Source: Lojkania enalia
Lineage: Eukaryota; Ascomycota; Dothideomycetes; Pleosporales
Assembly: GCA_010094045.1 (NCBI GenBank)
Contig: ML986594.1
Span: 319,228 to 383,227 of the forward strand
DNA: 64,000 nt
Direction: 5' to 3'
Shown here: positions 1 through 11,672 of the stretch, piece by piece
Layout of the letters: every line of letters starts with the position of its first letter
Position numbering within the stretch: position 1 is the first letter of the stretch
Translations under genes and position numbers: made by a program
The notes under the pieces: model-generated
The model's input: only the letters and a program-made list of their open reading frames with translations
The model's database searches: none
What the model was told of the DNA's origin: nothing

Positions 1-765
1 GCGTAATGGACTTACTCTCTTTCCGAATCAAGGAGTCATTTCGATAGTTGGAGTTATTTGCATATCGTGCTGATGCACTCCGCCCGTCCCCAAGCACGCG
101 GAAATCGAACTCTAGGGCAGAATTGGTTGCTGTTTCAGTGATACACTGGAGAATACTGACCTAGGAATTCATGTCCGAATCGGCCTTGGTGACCTGAGCT
201 GGATAGAAGAGTCAGTTTGACACGTGCTATATAGGCAAGGCGGATATTTACTAGTATCGGAGGTAGAACGGCTCGCTCGAGGCCATGATGCGCAAAGTAT
301 GAAGATTTGGGGGGCTTCAAAGCAGACGTTGACAGGGTAAAATGTAAGTGTGGCGGAAGAGCAGCCTATGAGGGTGATGGGTCTGCTGATGCTTGCTGTA
401 GGAGGCTCTCACGAATTTGGCGATTCAAGTGTGGTCCGTGCGCGCCAATCGGGACTTCCGCACTTTCTCGAAGAGACACCTTGACTATGATGCTCAACTG
501 AGACTGTGGATGCCGCTGAGCTTCGAGGCCGCATTTCTGCGCACCACAATTTTCACCTTTTACCCTCCCTACCTCCGACTCCGATCTCTGTCTGTCCGCG
601 CACGCCTTTCACCGTCTACGTCTCCTTAAATACACGTAGCATCCCACTTATTCTAGACCACAAGGGAATTGACGGCTAACGGCCGATTATTGGGGTTTCT
701 AGGCACTACAGCTAAAGGAAACAACGGGCTCCACAGTCAGTACGGATATCGAATAGTCAGGCACA
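1..765. other. left-edge intergenic sequence
   Basis: I see no convincing gene here. The short open frames have no family resemblance and no splice-compatible partners. The last part is the promoter side of SEC26. Confidence 0.6.
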
Positions 766-3700
766 ATGGCGACGTTCCTCGAGAATGCATATAGCTTGGT
801 ATGGACCACCTAGCGCCATACAGAACCTCCAGGGCTGACTTGGGCACACAGGTCCACCAGGACAACGCTGCAGATGTTCCCTCGCAAAATGAGCTCAAAA
901 ATGCTTTGGAGAAGGGGACAGATGAATCGAAAATAGAGACAATGGTACGAATTCATTCACGCACCTGCTGCGCACCGCTGCAGGACGCTGGGCTGACAAC
1001 CGCATAGAAGAAGATTCTCTCAATAATGCTCAATGGTGATCCCCAAGCCGGGCTTCTTATGCATATAATACGATTCGTCATGCCAAGCAAATCGAAACCT
1101 CTGAAGAAATTGATGTACCTCTTTCTGGAGGTCTGCCCGAAGCACGACGCCCAGGGAAAGCTTCGACAGGAATGGATACTGGTGTGGTGTGTATACACAT
1201 GTTCTCCAAGAGTTCGGAAATATCTAATACCGTGGAAGTAATGCTATCCGCTTCGATTTGCAGGCACCCAACGAATACGTGAGGGGAAATACCCTCCGCT
1301 TTGTGTAAGGCCCCAACCACGAATACCCTGAAGCGCTCTAATGCAAGACATAGTTCAAAGCTACGGGATGCTGAGTTGGTAGAACCACTTCTACGTGAGA
1401 AATTTAGTTCTGACAATGGGAGGTTCATGGTCACTGACGAGCTGATAGAACCTGCCCGCCAATGCCTACAGCATCGGCACGCATACGTACGAAAGAATGC
1501 AACTTTTGCGATCGCTTCGATATACACACATCTCCCCGAACTACTTCCCGATGCTCCGGACCTGTTGACTACGTTTTTGGAAGAAGAGAACGACGCCACA
1601 TGCAAGCGTAATGCTTTCGCCGCGTTAGCGTCCATTAGCCACGAGAAGGCATTGGAATATCTGAGCACAGTCTTCGACTCTATCCCCAACCATGACGAGC
1701 TTGTGCTCCTTGCTGAGCTCGAATTCATCCGCAAGGACGCCATCATCAACCCGCAGAACAAGGCACGATATCTTCGATTGATCTTTGACCTTCTAGAGTC
1801 AAGCGTCTCGACGGTGATATATGAAGCCGCTCACGCCTTGACCACCCTCACAAACAATCCTGTAGCAGTCAAGGCAGCCGCAGGAAAGTTCTCGGAGCTC
1901 GCCATTAAAGAGCCGGACAATAATGTCAAGCTTATTGTTCTAGAGAGGGTGGACCAGCTGAGGCAGAAGAACGAAGGTGTCCTAGATGACCTAACAATGG
2001 AAGTACTCCGTGTTCTCTCTAGTCCCGATCTAGATGTAAGGAAGAAGGCGCTTAAGATTGCGCTTGAGATGGTCACGAGTAGGAATGTTGAAGAAGTCGT
2101 GCTCCTGCTCAAGAAAGAGCTTATGAAGACGGTCGACGAGCAATACGAGAAGAATACTGAATATCGTTCGCTCCTTATCTCCGCCATTCATCAGTCCGCC
2201 ATTAAGTTCCCAGAGGTTGCGGCGAGTGTAGTAGGCTCGTTGATGGACTTCATTTCAGATGTCAGCAGCAACGCTTCTGCTGTAGATGTTATATCCTTTG
2301 TTAAAGAAGTTGTCGAGCGTTTTCCGGATCTACGACCTTCAATTGTCGAACGCCTCGTCACCACTCTGGGGGAGGTTCGCGCTGGCAAGGTTTATCGTGG
2401 TGTTCTCTGGATCATTGGAGAGTTCTCATTAGAGGCGAAGGATATTAGAGACGCATGGAAAGGCATCCGCTCGTCTCTTGGCGAAATTCCAATCCTTGCT
2501 TCTGAACAACGACTATTAGAAGAGTCTCCTGAAGGCAAGGAGCCCGCCGATGGGGTTAACGGACACGCCAAACCTACGGCTCCCTCAGGTTCTCGTAAAG
2601 TGCTCGCGGATGGTACCTATGCTACAGAGAGTGCGCTCACGTCTTCGGCGGCGGCCAAGGCGAAGCTAGAAGCCGTCAAAAACTCCCAGAAACCTCCTCT
2701 TCGTCAGCTAATCCTCGATGGGGACTACTACCTGGCCTCCGTTCTCTCAAGCACCCTCACTAAGCTTGTTATGCGACATTCAGAGATTTCAAAGGATAAG
2801 GCTCGCACGAACGCTCTGAAGGCCGAGGCTATGCTTATTATGATTTCCATCATCCGAGTTGGTCAGTCACACTTTGTCAAGACGCTCATAGATGAAGATT
2901 CCATTGACCGGGTCATGTCATGTGTCCGGTCACTCTCGGAGTTCTCGCAAAGGAAGGAACTCGAGACTGTCTTCCTGGAAGACACCCGAAAGTCGTTCAG
3001 AGCCATGGTACAAACAGAGGAGAAGAAGCGTGCAGCTAAGGAAGCATCCGAAAGGGCCAAGTCTGCTATTAATGTTGACGATGCCTTCTCCATCCGGCAA
3101 TTGAAAAAAAAGGATGTGGAGGGCAATGACGAGATTGAGCAAGATCTGGAAAGGGCAACGGGAGGCGACACAACAACTGAAGACCTCACTTCGAAGCTTA
3201 GCCGCGTCGTCCAGCTTACTGGATTTTCAGATCCAGTCTATGCAGAGGCCTATGTGAAAGTGCATCAATTTGACATTGTCCTGGATGTCCTTCTCGTCAA
3301 CCAAACGACCGAAACACTACAGAATCTTACTGTCGAGTTCGCTACACTTGGCGATCTGAAGGTTGTGGAACGGCCTCCAACACAAAACGTTGGACCGCAT
3401 GACTTTATCAATCTGCAAGCGACTGTTAAAGGTATACATCTAATTGTTGATCAACTTCTTCACTTAAACTAATATGTCGTAGTCTCTTCGACCGACACTG
3501 GCGTTATTTTCGGTAACATTATCTATGAAGGGTATGATAGACACTAAGGTTTCAACGGCACCTACTAACAAGCATACAGCGAGAAAGGTGTCGACTCCAA
3601 TGTCGTCATTCTTAACGATGTTCATGTCGATATCATGGACTATATCAAGCCGGCATACTGCACAGAGACACAATTCCGAACAATGTGGACCGAATTCGAG

Positions 3701-4056
3701 TGGGAAAACAAGGTCAACATCAACTCCAAGGCAAAGTCTCTACGGGAGTTCCTGAAGCAGTTGATGGCTTCCACCAACATGAGCTGCCTTACCCCAGAGG
3801 CTTCGATGAAGGGTGACTGCCAGTTCTTGTCGGCTAATCTTTATGCAAGGAGTGTGTTTGGTAAGCGATCATGCCCGTATTCACACGTAAGCAGTGCTGA
3901 CTGGCCTCAGGCGAGGACGCTCTTGCCAATTTGAGCATTGAGAAGGAGGGTGAGAATGGTCCTATAACAGGCTTTGTGCGTATTCGAAGTCGATCGCAAG
4001 GTTTAGCTTTGAGTTTGGGGTCATTGAAGGGTCTTAACAAGGTTGGCTCGTCATAA
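766..4056 (+). CDS. SEC26: Coatomer subunit beta (COPI coat)
   Basis: Beta subunit of the COPI coatomer, which coats Golgi vesicles for retrograde transport to the ER. I place nine exons: 766-798, 852-944, 1008-1186, 1239-1304, 1354-1394, 1449-3431, 3483-3531, 3580-3860 and 3911-4056. They encode 956 residues, close to the yeast protein (about 970). The product starts [12 protein letters not shown], as fungal beta-COPs do. The N-terminal half is alpha-helical HEAT/adaptin-like sequence, with recognisable [30 protein letters not shown] and DATCKRNAF segments. The C-terminal appendage domain ends with the typical [22 protein letters not shown]. The intron at 1395-1448 is 54 nt and has no stop in frame, so gene finders may leave it in. 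Family assignment is firm; the small 5' exons are slightly less so. Confidence 0.96.
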
Positions 4057-4645
4057 GGAAGGCATGTTGAAGGGTTATGTGCCATTAGCAAAGATTCAGG
4101 GCTGAAGGGCACAGTTGCTTATAGACTTGGAGGGGTGGTGTGAAGGATGATCGGTATAGTTATGTGCCCACGTTTCGAGGATCCGGTGATACCTGGGCAT
4201 GAAAATTCAGGACAGGGTACAAGGTTGTCAGCGTAGCTAGCATTGGAGGCTTCTGAAAATGCGAAATTTCAGTCAATCACCATGGTGACTAGGGCATACC
4301 TCGTCAATATGCTACCTAGTTTGCTATGTGAGCCATCAAAAGCGACAAACCCACCCCGGTCACGCTGCACCGTACCAACGCAACACAGCGGGCGTTGATA
4401 CCGCATTGGTGTACCCCTAGCAGGCGGGACGATGCCAATCTCGAAACGTGCACAAGCGCGACATGCTACTTGCCTCTTCGGACAAAGCCTCGGCTTAGCT
4501 TACCCTCCCTCCTACAGAGCGTTGTTTCTTACATGTTCTTTGTAACGACCATGGCTCCGAACCATCCGTCCCTGAGCTTACTATCCTGCTCGCCTTGACT
4601 TCACCCTGCGGTTCGCGCTATGCAGACAGGTTTGTCCTTCATTTC
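4057..4645. other. intergenic: SEC26 3' end to LCB4 promoter
   Basis: Contains the 3' end of SEC26 and the upstream region of the sphingoid base kinase gene. No independent gene is supported. Confidence 0.6.
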
Positions 4646-6279
4646 ATGACCATGGCTCTTGTTGCGGCGGACGATCCTTTCAAAGACCCTTCGCTTGACA
4701 CCTCGCCCGCCGCGACCCCCCAACCGCCAGATGATGTCCCCATTACGCTCGCTGTTGGCAGAAATGCCTCATTAACTCTGGGGACCGACTCTCTGGTCGT
4801 TCTAGGTACCACAATCTGCAGGATATTTCGGGAAACCTCTGCTAATGAGTGCAGACGAGGCGCTGCTGGACAGTAGGGGCGGTCTCTGTTGCGGCGTCAG
4901 TCTTATCCCCGGCAGTATGTGTTCTACCCTCTAGGTATCGTGCGCACCACTGATTGCGAGCAGACGAAAAGACCACTCGTTCAATACCCTTCTTTAATGT
5001 CCTCTGGGCCGAGCATTCCGACGATGACGACGTTACAATCCAGTATGCGCATACAGTATCTAAACAGGTCGTTCGCCCTGCAATAATCAGCTATAAGATA
5101 GAGAAAACCCAATCACTGCACGCAGATGCATGGATTGAGAAGCTCCTCGCACGCGCCTATGGAGCGTCACAACGTCAGAAGAGGATCAAGGTCCTTATCA
5201 ATCCTTTCGGGGGGAAGGGCAAGGCTATGAGGATATACCATAAGAACATTGCGCCCATTCTTGCAGCCGCGCGATGCGAGTTGGATGTAGAGCCTACACG
5301 ACACAACGGCCATGCGGTTGAAATTGGGCGAGAGCTGGACGTAGACGCTTACGATGTCATTGCATGCTGCTCCGGGGACGGTGTTCCGCACGAAGTCTGG
5401 AATGGCTTGGGCAAGAAACCGGACGCCGCCCGGGCGCTGGCGAAAGTAGCTGTTGCGCAATTGCCATGCGGTTCTGGAAATGCGCATAGTTTGAACTTTA
5501 ATGGCACAGATAGCCCAAGTCTCGCGGCTGTTGCGCTCGTGAAGGGCCTTCGGACGCCGCTGGATCTCACTTCCGTAACCCAAGGGGATCAGCGAACACT
5601 CTCCTTTCTCTCACAATCAGTCGGTGTTGTTGCTGAGACAGATCTAGCGACTGAGCATTTGCGATGGATGGGCAGTACACGCTTCACGTGGGGTTTCCTT
5701 GTCCGCTTGATCGGGAAGACGATATATCCGGCAGACATCGCCGTCAAAGTCGAAATGGATAGCAAACAAGCAATCCGCGAAGCGTACCGCACAGAAGCAG
5801 CAAAACCACCACCAACCCACGACTCTCGCCCAGTTCCGGCGACGGGTACCGGGCTTCCTGAACTCAGATACGGTACTATCAACGACCCACTGCCCTCAGG
5901 CTGGGAACTCATCCCCCATGACACACTTGGAAACTTCTACGCTGGGAACATGGCCTACATGTCACCCGACGCAAACTTCTTCCCTGCCTCCCTCCCTAGC
6001 GACGGGTGTCTCGATCTCATCCGCATTAGTGGCGACATCAAGCGGTATACTGCCATCTCTACTTTACTCGCTATTGAGAACCATACGTTTTTCGACTTGC
6101 CGCATGTCGACTATAAAAAGATTAGTGGGTATAGGATTATCCCGAAAAATCAAAAGGATGGATATATTAGCATTGATGGAGAGAGAGTTCCATTTGAACC
6201 GTTTCAGGTCGAGGTGCATAGAGGTTTAGGCACTGTTTTGAGTAAGACCGGGCACTTGTATGAGGCTAGAGGCATATGA
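4646..6279 (+). CDS. LCB4: Sphingoid long-chain base kinase (sphingosine kinase family)
   Basis: Phosphorylates sphingoid long-chain bases with ATP, setting the balance of sphingolipid signals. Exons 4646-4805, 4855-4914 and 4964-6279 give 511 residues. The diacylglycerol-kinase-type catalytic domain shows the nucleotide-binding stretch NPFGGKGKA, the GDG motif (CSGDGVPHEVWNGL) and PCGSGNAH. The C-terminal part carries the family's DGERVPFEPFQVEVHRG. The start at 4646 gives a short acidic, proline-rich leader before the PH-like N-terminal region. An in-frame ATG at 4595 is possible but its extension is not convincing. It follows SEC26 on the same strand but is transcribed separately. Confidence 0.93.
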
Positions 6280-6754
6280 ACATGGAGTCTTTTATCGTTA
6301 ATCTAACTCAGGCTCTTTGTTTGTGCTTTGGATTTTTTGGACGCAGCGTTTCGTTCGGGTTTTGGAGTCCGGATGGGCACGCCGGAATTGGCCGGACAAT
6401 GGATTCGCAGTTTTTCCGACATCCCCTTTTGTAGACCAGCTATCCGGAAAAGGCTTAGTATCCTAAGTAATTCTTTGTTTGACAATTGTGGCAATTCAAG
6501 ATGCCTTGCGCGTCTGATTCATCTTGTGAGATGGCTGGGTTGTATGTAGTACTATTGTTTGATGTATGAAATTTTTTCTTCCAATCATAGGACACTGCCC
6601 CCCCCCCCCTTGACTCATTGCCACCGATCCCCACACTTCCTACTACGGTGATCCTAGACAAAGAAAAATCTCTCGTTTAGGCCCTTGTTACTGTTTATTC
6701 TGATTTGTGGTCATAAGATAAATATTTTGTTAAATTGGCTATTAAACAAGCCAA
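6280..6754. other. intergenic with poly-C tract
   Basis: Trailing sequence of the kinase gene. A run of about a dozen C residues lies near 6599-6611. It becomes AT-rich just before the tRNA gene. No coding sequence is supported. Confidence 0.6.
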
Positions 6755-6882
6755 AGCTAAGTGGCGCAGCGGAAGCGCGCCGGGCTCATAACCCGGAGGA
6801 CCTCTGAGTGAGTGGCTTCAGTGGAACTGATTGTTGTATGTGAGATTTATTGATAACTTTCAGTCGAAACGGAGCTTAGCTA
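6755..6882 (+). tRNA. Initiator tRNA-Met (CAU), interrupted in the T-loop
   Basis: A complete initiator tRNA can be read if 6808-6863 is skipped. Acceptor arms 6755-6761 and 6875-6881 pair over all 7 bp. The D arm is GCGC/GCGC with loop AGCGGAA. The anticodon stem CCGGG/CCCGG encloses CTCATAA, with anticodon CAT at 6787-6789. The variable loop is AGGAC. The T stem CTCTG (6802-6806) pairs with CGGAG (6870-6874), with one G-U. The T-loop becomes ATCGAAA, and the discriminator is A6882. Eukaryotic initiator hallmarks are all present: the A1-U72 pair, three G-C pairs closing the anticodon stem, and A54/A60 in the T-loop. The A box (TGGCGCAGCGG) is good; the B box is altered by the insert. Known fungal tRNA introns lie next to the anticodon, so this position is abnormal. 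Confidence 0.9.
6808..6863 (+). other. 56-nt GT-AG intron-like insert inside the tRNA T-loop
   Basis: The insert begins GTGAGTGG and ends AACTTTCAG, matching spliceosomal 5' and 3' splice sites. A CTGAT branch-site candidate lies at 6827-6831. Its length is in the range of the mRNA introns in this window. Only the exact GT-AG boundaries restore a standard 7-nt T-loop. It falls between tRNA positions 54 and 55, and the two tRNA halves would not form the bulge-helix-bulge-like structure cut by the tRNA splicing endonuclease at position 37/38. Whether and how it is removed is unknown. Confidence 0.8.
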
Positions 6883-6911
6883 AGTTGTTCGATTCGCCCT
6901 TGGGTGAATTC

Positions 6912-6924
6912 TTTTTTTTTTTTT
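6912..6924 (+). terminator. RNA polymerase III T-run terminator
   Basis: A run of 13 T residues begins 30 nt after the tRNA 3' end on the same strand. This is what RNA polymerase III uses to terminate, and it suggests the interrupted gene is still a Pol III unit. Confidence 0.6.
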
Positions 6925-9900
6925 CTTCTTTCGGTGGGTTTTGTGTGGGGCGCTGGAGGGTTCCGCCTCTATTCGATCCCTTCAGGACCATGCCTAAGGC
7001 ACGCCCCTTCTCGCTTCTACACTAATCTCTGCAAACATCTCTGAAGCGGGGATATGCAACTCTATCTAATTGCTCTTGGGTGACGGTGGGTTGGCGAATG
7101 CGTCAATGGAGTTGGAAGATAGAGGATAGGTGGTTGGCTTGCTTTTGGTTTTTGCGATAGGGAAGGTGGATAGTTATATTGGTTAGAATAGAGAGTCTCA
7201 ACTTCATGTATAAAGGCAGAGGGTGGGATGAGCCCGCGAAGGTAGATGGGGGTCTTTTATATCCGTTCATATCGAGTTTAAGGCACTATTTCGATGTTCG
7301 GGACTACTCCCATCAGTCCTAGTACTTTTTCTTCATAGAGATCTAGAATATTGTCCCATGGCATCTTTATTCCTGGGCCCAAAACAGCGGCTAGAGTCTA
7401 CGCCTTTTGCATATAGTTCATTCCTTAGGCTAGAGCAGGGAGTTGACTTCACTAGCTGTTTCCATCGAGCTTCGACTTTGATTGTACCTTCAGATTTGAC
7501 TGCAAATATAATGTGCGGCTTGCGTGTCGCAAGAATTTGAAATTAGCCTCGAGTTGTATGTGGACGATAGCCTTATCTTTTTCCTTACTTGATCAAGCAT
7601 CTACATTTTAATACGATGTCTCTACCACATCGATATCACAAATGCTCTGAAAATTGCCATGGAGTGTTTACTACAAATTCTCTAGAAATATCGTCGATGA
7701 GGATTTATAGCAGTTATGTCTAGGTCCCAAGGCCAAATACTATTATCTGGTCTAGCTTCGAAATACTCCAAAAACACAATCAAACTCTAGACAATCTTAC
7801 TATAGTAAGAGCATAATAATATAACAAGACTGCTGTTTAGTACGGATAATAACATGCATTCGGCGAAAGCTCACCTATTTTTTTTAAGCACTATCAGATT
7901 GTACCTTGATGGTAACCTCACGGCGTTAAGCAATTGCCGATACCTTATTATCTTTCTTTCTCTCTTGGCCCTCCCTTGTACCAGCTTAAGATTTAGCCAA
8001 ATTTCTTCTCGTTCTGAATAATTAAAATTGAGAATTAATTCTTATGATAACAAAATGCTGACTTTACGTCATAAAGTCGGCAAAAAGCCATAAGGAACGA
8101 CTTGTAAAATAGGTAAGGGGCATGCTAGATCTAGAAACTCCTCGAAAAGACCTAACTTAAGCGATTTCGATACGCTACAATCACGCGCTATTCAACTCAA
8201 CTTCTTGGTTTACCTGTCTAATTTACCAACCTCTACAATACCCTCGCAGTCATCTAAGGGCGAGACAATGATGATAATACTAGATTTATATTCGGTGAGC
8301 TCCTATTCCAGGGCTGCTTTCAAAACGCTCTCCTAGACCTAGATTCCCTCACAATTAACCCGTCACCATAGATACTAGTAGATCGCCCCTCTAAACCTCG
8401 ACCTGGCTTGCAAAAGTAAACCGCAGATATCAAACCCAGGAAACTTTCCCTTCCCTTCCCTTCAACTTGCTCGAATGAGGCTAATTCGAGGAGGCCAACG
8501 CCTGCAAAACATCCCATATTGCACGTCTTACCATAGCGACCTAGTCTACGGGTATGATATGAAGCTTCCATCATACCGGTCCGGCATCTCGCCAACTTCT
8601 CTCTTGAAAAAAAGAAAACCTCCCAAAAAAAACACCGGACCACTGCATCTGCTCACCCATGGCGGGACCCTGATCTAGCGATCTGTAGATTCCTGCCGCC
8701 TGACACACTTGTAGAGCACCCTCTCTCTCTAGCTAATTCAGCCAGTACCGTGTCAGTATCATTAAGATGCAATAGTAGTTGATTTTTTTGTTGTCGTTTT
8801 CGGGTTCAAAAGAATTAGTCACAGCACTAGGCGCACCATAAGTTGGCCACACAACGCATTGCTAATCCGCCAGATAGCTGCTTTAGTTAGCCGTCAATAA
8901 ATTGATTGAGCATGCCCGATACGGGGGTCTCGTGGTCCTCAGATGCTCGTTTTGGAAAAAAAAAAAAAAAAAAAAACCACTTATCTCTAGCAGCGGGCTG
9001 TGCTGGTGCGAATGTGAAGTTCTTCATTCTTTACACCAAATGTCTTCTCGGAACGAATCGATGACACTATCCACTATGGAAGAAGTTCTGTATTAAGATG
9101 CGCGAAATAGTCGCTATTCATGAGAAGAGATACCAGTAATAGTCGGGGAAGGGTATGTATAGATGGACCACGAGAGGATAGCGAGGAGTTACCTAGCAGG
9201 TAGAATAACCCGCCTTCAACACGCATATTAGATCTAGGAAAGTTACTGAAGTCGGTAAAATAGTACTCAGGCTAGCATATCTACCCACATAAAAGCGGAC
9301 AGTAGACCTGGAATAGTACCTGGAGCTAGCACGTTATTAGGTATATGTATTGATTAAAAACTGGCAGCAGGTGCCGAAGCAGACATAGTCATCCATCACA
9401 AGTTCAACCAACGATCTAATAATGGAAGATAAGGCAGACCAACGAAGCAGTCCAAAAATCTTGATATTCAATACGGATCCAAATATCTAGCAACGCGCCT
9501 ATCCAAAAGTGGTATCGCAAACGGAAGCCAACTAGTCCGAAAACAAATGGTCCGATGGTATAACAAGAAGATAACAATTACCGCCGATTTTGGGGGCCCG
9601 AACCTAAAAGGTATTATGCGAAAATATCGAAGAGGCCGTGTAAGTATAGGGTACGGCGCTTGGTTGTTCCTTATGCCAAATGCTCCAGTGGAAACTGAGA
9701 CCAAAATTATGAACACGCGCCTCGTAAACGCCAATATGTTACAATGGACTAGAAGAGCCAATGCTCTAAGTCCGAGGTGGTAATATGTAAGGAGTATGTT
9801 CAGGTGGTTATGGAGAAGGTAGGTACGTGGGAATAGATAAATGCGTATGGGAATCGATGCTTAAGCTAGTAAATTTTGTAGAGTAAATGTTGGAGGGGTT

Positions 9901-10061
9901 AGGAATAGGGTGGCCTATGTTGATAGTCGGTTGTTGTTCGACGGCGCTGTAGATACGGACGGAGACTGGGTCGAAGGGAGGAGGACAAGTTGGGCTTCGT
10001 AGTCGGGAATTGTCCATTGCACCTCCATTTGGCGTGTGTCTCTACGTCCCTTTTCTGGGAG
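6925..10061. other. AT-rich gene-free stretch
   Basis: About 3.1 kb without a supported gene. It includes a 21-nt A tract at 8956-8976 and short purine/pyrimidine runs. Open frames are short and without family resemblance. It may be old RIP-degraded repeat sequence, but I could not recognise any transposon protein in it. Confidence 0.5.
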
Positions 10062-11672
10062 TCACCTTTGCCTCGAATATATGCTTTCTTGTGTAGGTGA
10101 GGACCGTGGAGGCGATCGCCTGAGGGTTGGAGATTTTCGCACAGCAGTCGAAGCAAGAGTGGCCGCTGGGCTTGGAGCGATGGGCGTTGAGTTTCCAACA
10201 ATAGGAGATTTGCCCTTGTTCGACCCTCCACTTCCGGGTTGTTGGATGGTCCGGACCGTCGAAGGGGTTGCAGGAGAGCGACCACCAACACCTTGCGGAG
10301 CCCTCGGTGTCGTGCTTACACTACTCTCAACGCTGATGTGTCTCGCACGCGGTGTCGTATCCTGGCTTCCCCCACCGAAGCGCGCTTCTATTCGCGGCGT
10401 GTTCTCCTGGCTCCCTGTCGCTAAATGTTGCATTTCGACTCGCGGTGTCGCCTCGTGGCTTGCTGCACTATCCCTTCTCGGACTGGGTTTTGTTGTTGAG
10501 TTCGATCGACTTCTAATGCCACCGCGGACTTGACTTTGAGCAGGAGTGTCCGGAATTGGAGGGCCTTCAGCAGCTCTTCGGCCCGGCTGCGGGCTTTGCT
10601 GAGCAGGAACAGGCGCTGGGGCAACAAGGGCACCATTTCCCTGTTGGTCGTTACCTCCGCCACCAGCTTGAACGCCCCCGGGACCAACAGGTGCTGGACT
10701 TCCCATTCCACCAACGCGAGGAGTCCCTTCCCAGCTTTTTCGCTTCATCATCCGGCCCAAGATGCCAACAAGTTCTGCAGCGTCCTCAAACTCATGATCA
10801 TCCATGGGATCCTGCGCGCGATACACGTCTTTGATCGCGCGCCGAGCTAGGCGTCGGGAGCTCTCATGGTCATGCATGACATCCCAGAGAAATGCGCTGT
10901 GCTCAAGAGCGATGGAAAGGCGCAGCGGGTGCGAGCCAGGAAGATATTCTGTGGCGTACGTAGTGGCCGTGGTAAAGTATCCGCCAGCGAGGGGAACGAA
11001 ATTTAAGGGGGGAAGTATGAATGACGATGGTTGGGGAATGGGTATCGGGTTCAGTCCTGGCGGCGCATGGGGAGGCCCCGGCGATGGCGTGCCCACTGGA
11101 CCTCCTGCTGCATATGGATTTGTGAGGAAGGAGGTCTCGGAGGTGATCGAGTCAATCGGTTCGCGAAGCATTGGTTGCTTTCCAGCACGTTTCGATGAAG
11201 GGGAAAATCCAGATGCGGAATCGTTCTTTCGCGCCTGCCCGTTGCCTTGTCGCGGAGAGAGCGGTAAAGGGGGGCCCATTGCTCGAGGCTCAGCCGGTGG
11301 CATATTGGTTGCCGTGACAGGGGGTTGGTTGTGGAATAGACAAAAGATGTGATAGAAGCTCGCTCGTAGCTTGACGCTGAGAACCCTGCATTCTGGCCCG
11401 TGTTGATTGTCTTGGGCATATGGCAGCACATAGAGCTCCAGAATGGAAAGACCCTCGCGAGCCAACCATAGGATATGCTGATATGCTGCCAGGGATGGAG
11501 TATCCCGCGATGTGTCGAGCTTGCGCAGTTTCCTTGCCCGAATCAGTCTCCTTGCTAGCAGAACAGAGAGGCCGAGAATCTGGTAGAGCGAGTTGGATAG
11601 CAGTGGGTTGCTATCTTCAGTCTGTTTGGCTATTCGACCGAGGAATTTCTGGTCGAAGTCCAAAGAGGCCAT
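10062..11672 (-). CDS. Fungal 14-3-3-like domain protein
   Basis: A single-exon 536-residue protein. The N-terminal third (MASLDFDQKFLGRIAKQTEDSNPLLSNSLYQILGLSVLL...) and a central block (HPLRLSIALEHSAFLWDVMHDHESSRRLARRAIKDVYRAQ... AAELVGILGRMMKR) correspond to a diverged 14-3-3 fold that I recognise from filamentous fungal proteins. The middle part resembles the helix 7-9 region of 14-3-3 (growth-phase, cell, ailment of phosphopeptide groove). A Pro/Ser/Gly-rich linker separates the two blocks. The last 200 residues are low-complexity, with repeated T-P-R motifs that could be phosphorylation sites. It is about twice the length of a classical 14-3-3 protein. Phosphopeptide binding is an inference only; the exact role is unknown. 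Confidence 0.8.
   Translation of the reverse strand: MASLDFDQKFLGRIAKQTEDSNPLLSNSLYQILGLSVLLARRLIRARKLRKLDTSRDTPSLAAYQHILWLAREGLSILELYVLPYAQDNQHGPECRVLSVKLRASFYHIFCLFHNQPPVTATNMPPAEPRAMGPPLPLSPRQGNGQARKNDSASGFSPSSKRAGKQPMLREPIDSITSETSFLTNPYAAGGPVGTPSPGPPHAPPGLNPIPIPQPSSFILPPLNFVPLAGGYFTTATTYATEYLPGSHPLRLSIALEHSAFLWDVMHDHESSRRLARRAIKDVYRAQDPMDDHEFEDAAELVGILGRMMKRKSWEGTPRVGGMGSPAPVGPGGVQAGGGGNDQQGNGALVAPAPVPAQQSPQPGRRAAEGPPIPDTPAQSQVRGGIRSRSNSTTKPSPRRDSAASHEATPRVEMQHLATGSQENTPRIEARFGGGSQDTTPRARHISVESSVSTTPRAPQGVGGRSPATPSTVRTIQQPGSGGSNKGKSPIVGNSTPIAPSPAATLASTAVRKSPTLRRSPPRSSPTQESIYSRQR

Noticed and set aside
4595..4645. Upstream in-frame ATG for the sphingoid base kinase
   Set aside because: Adds 17 residues with no family support; the ATG at 4646 is followed by a typical acidic leader, though the longer start cannot be excluded.
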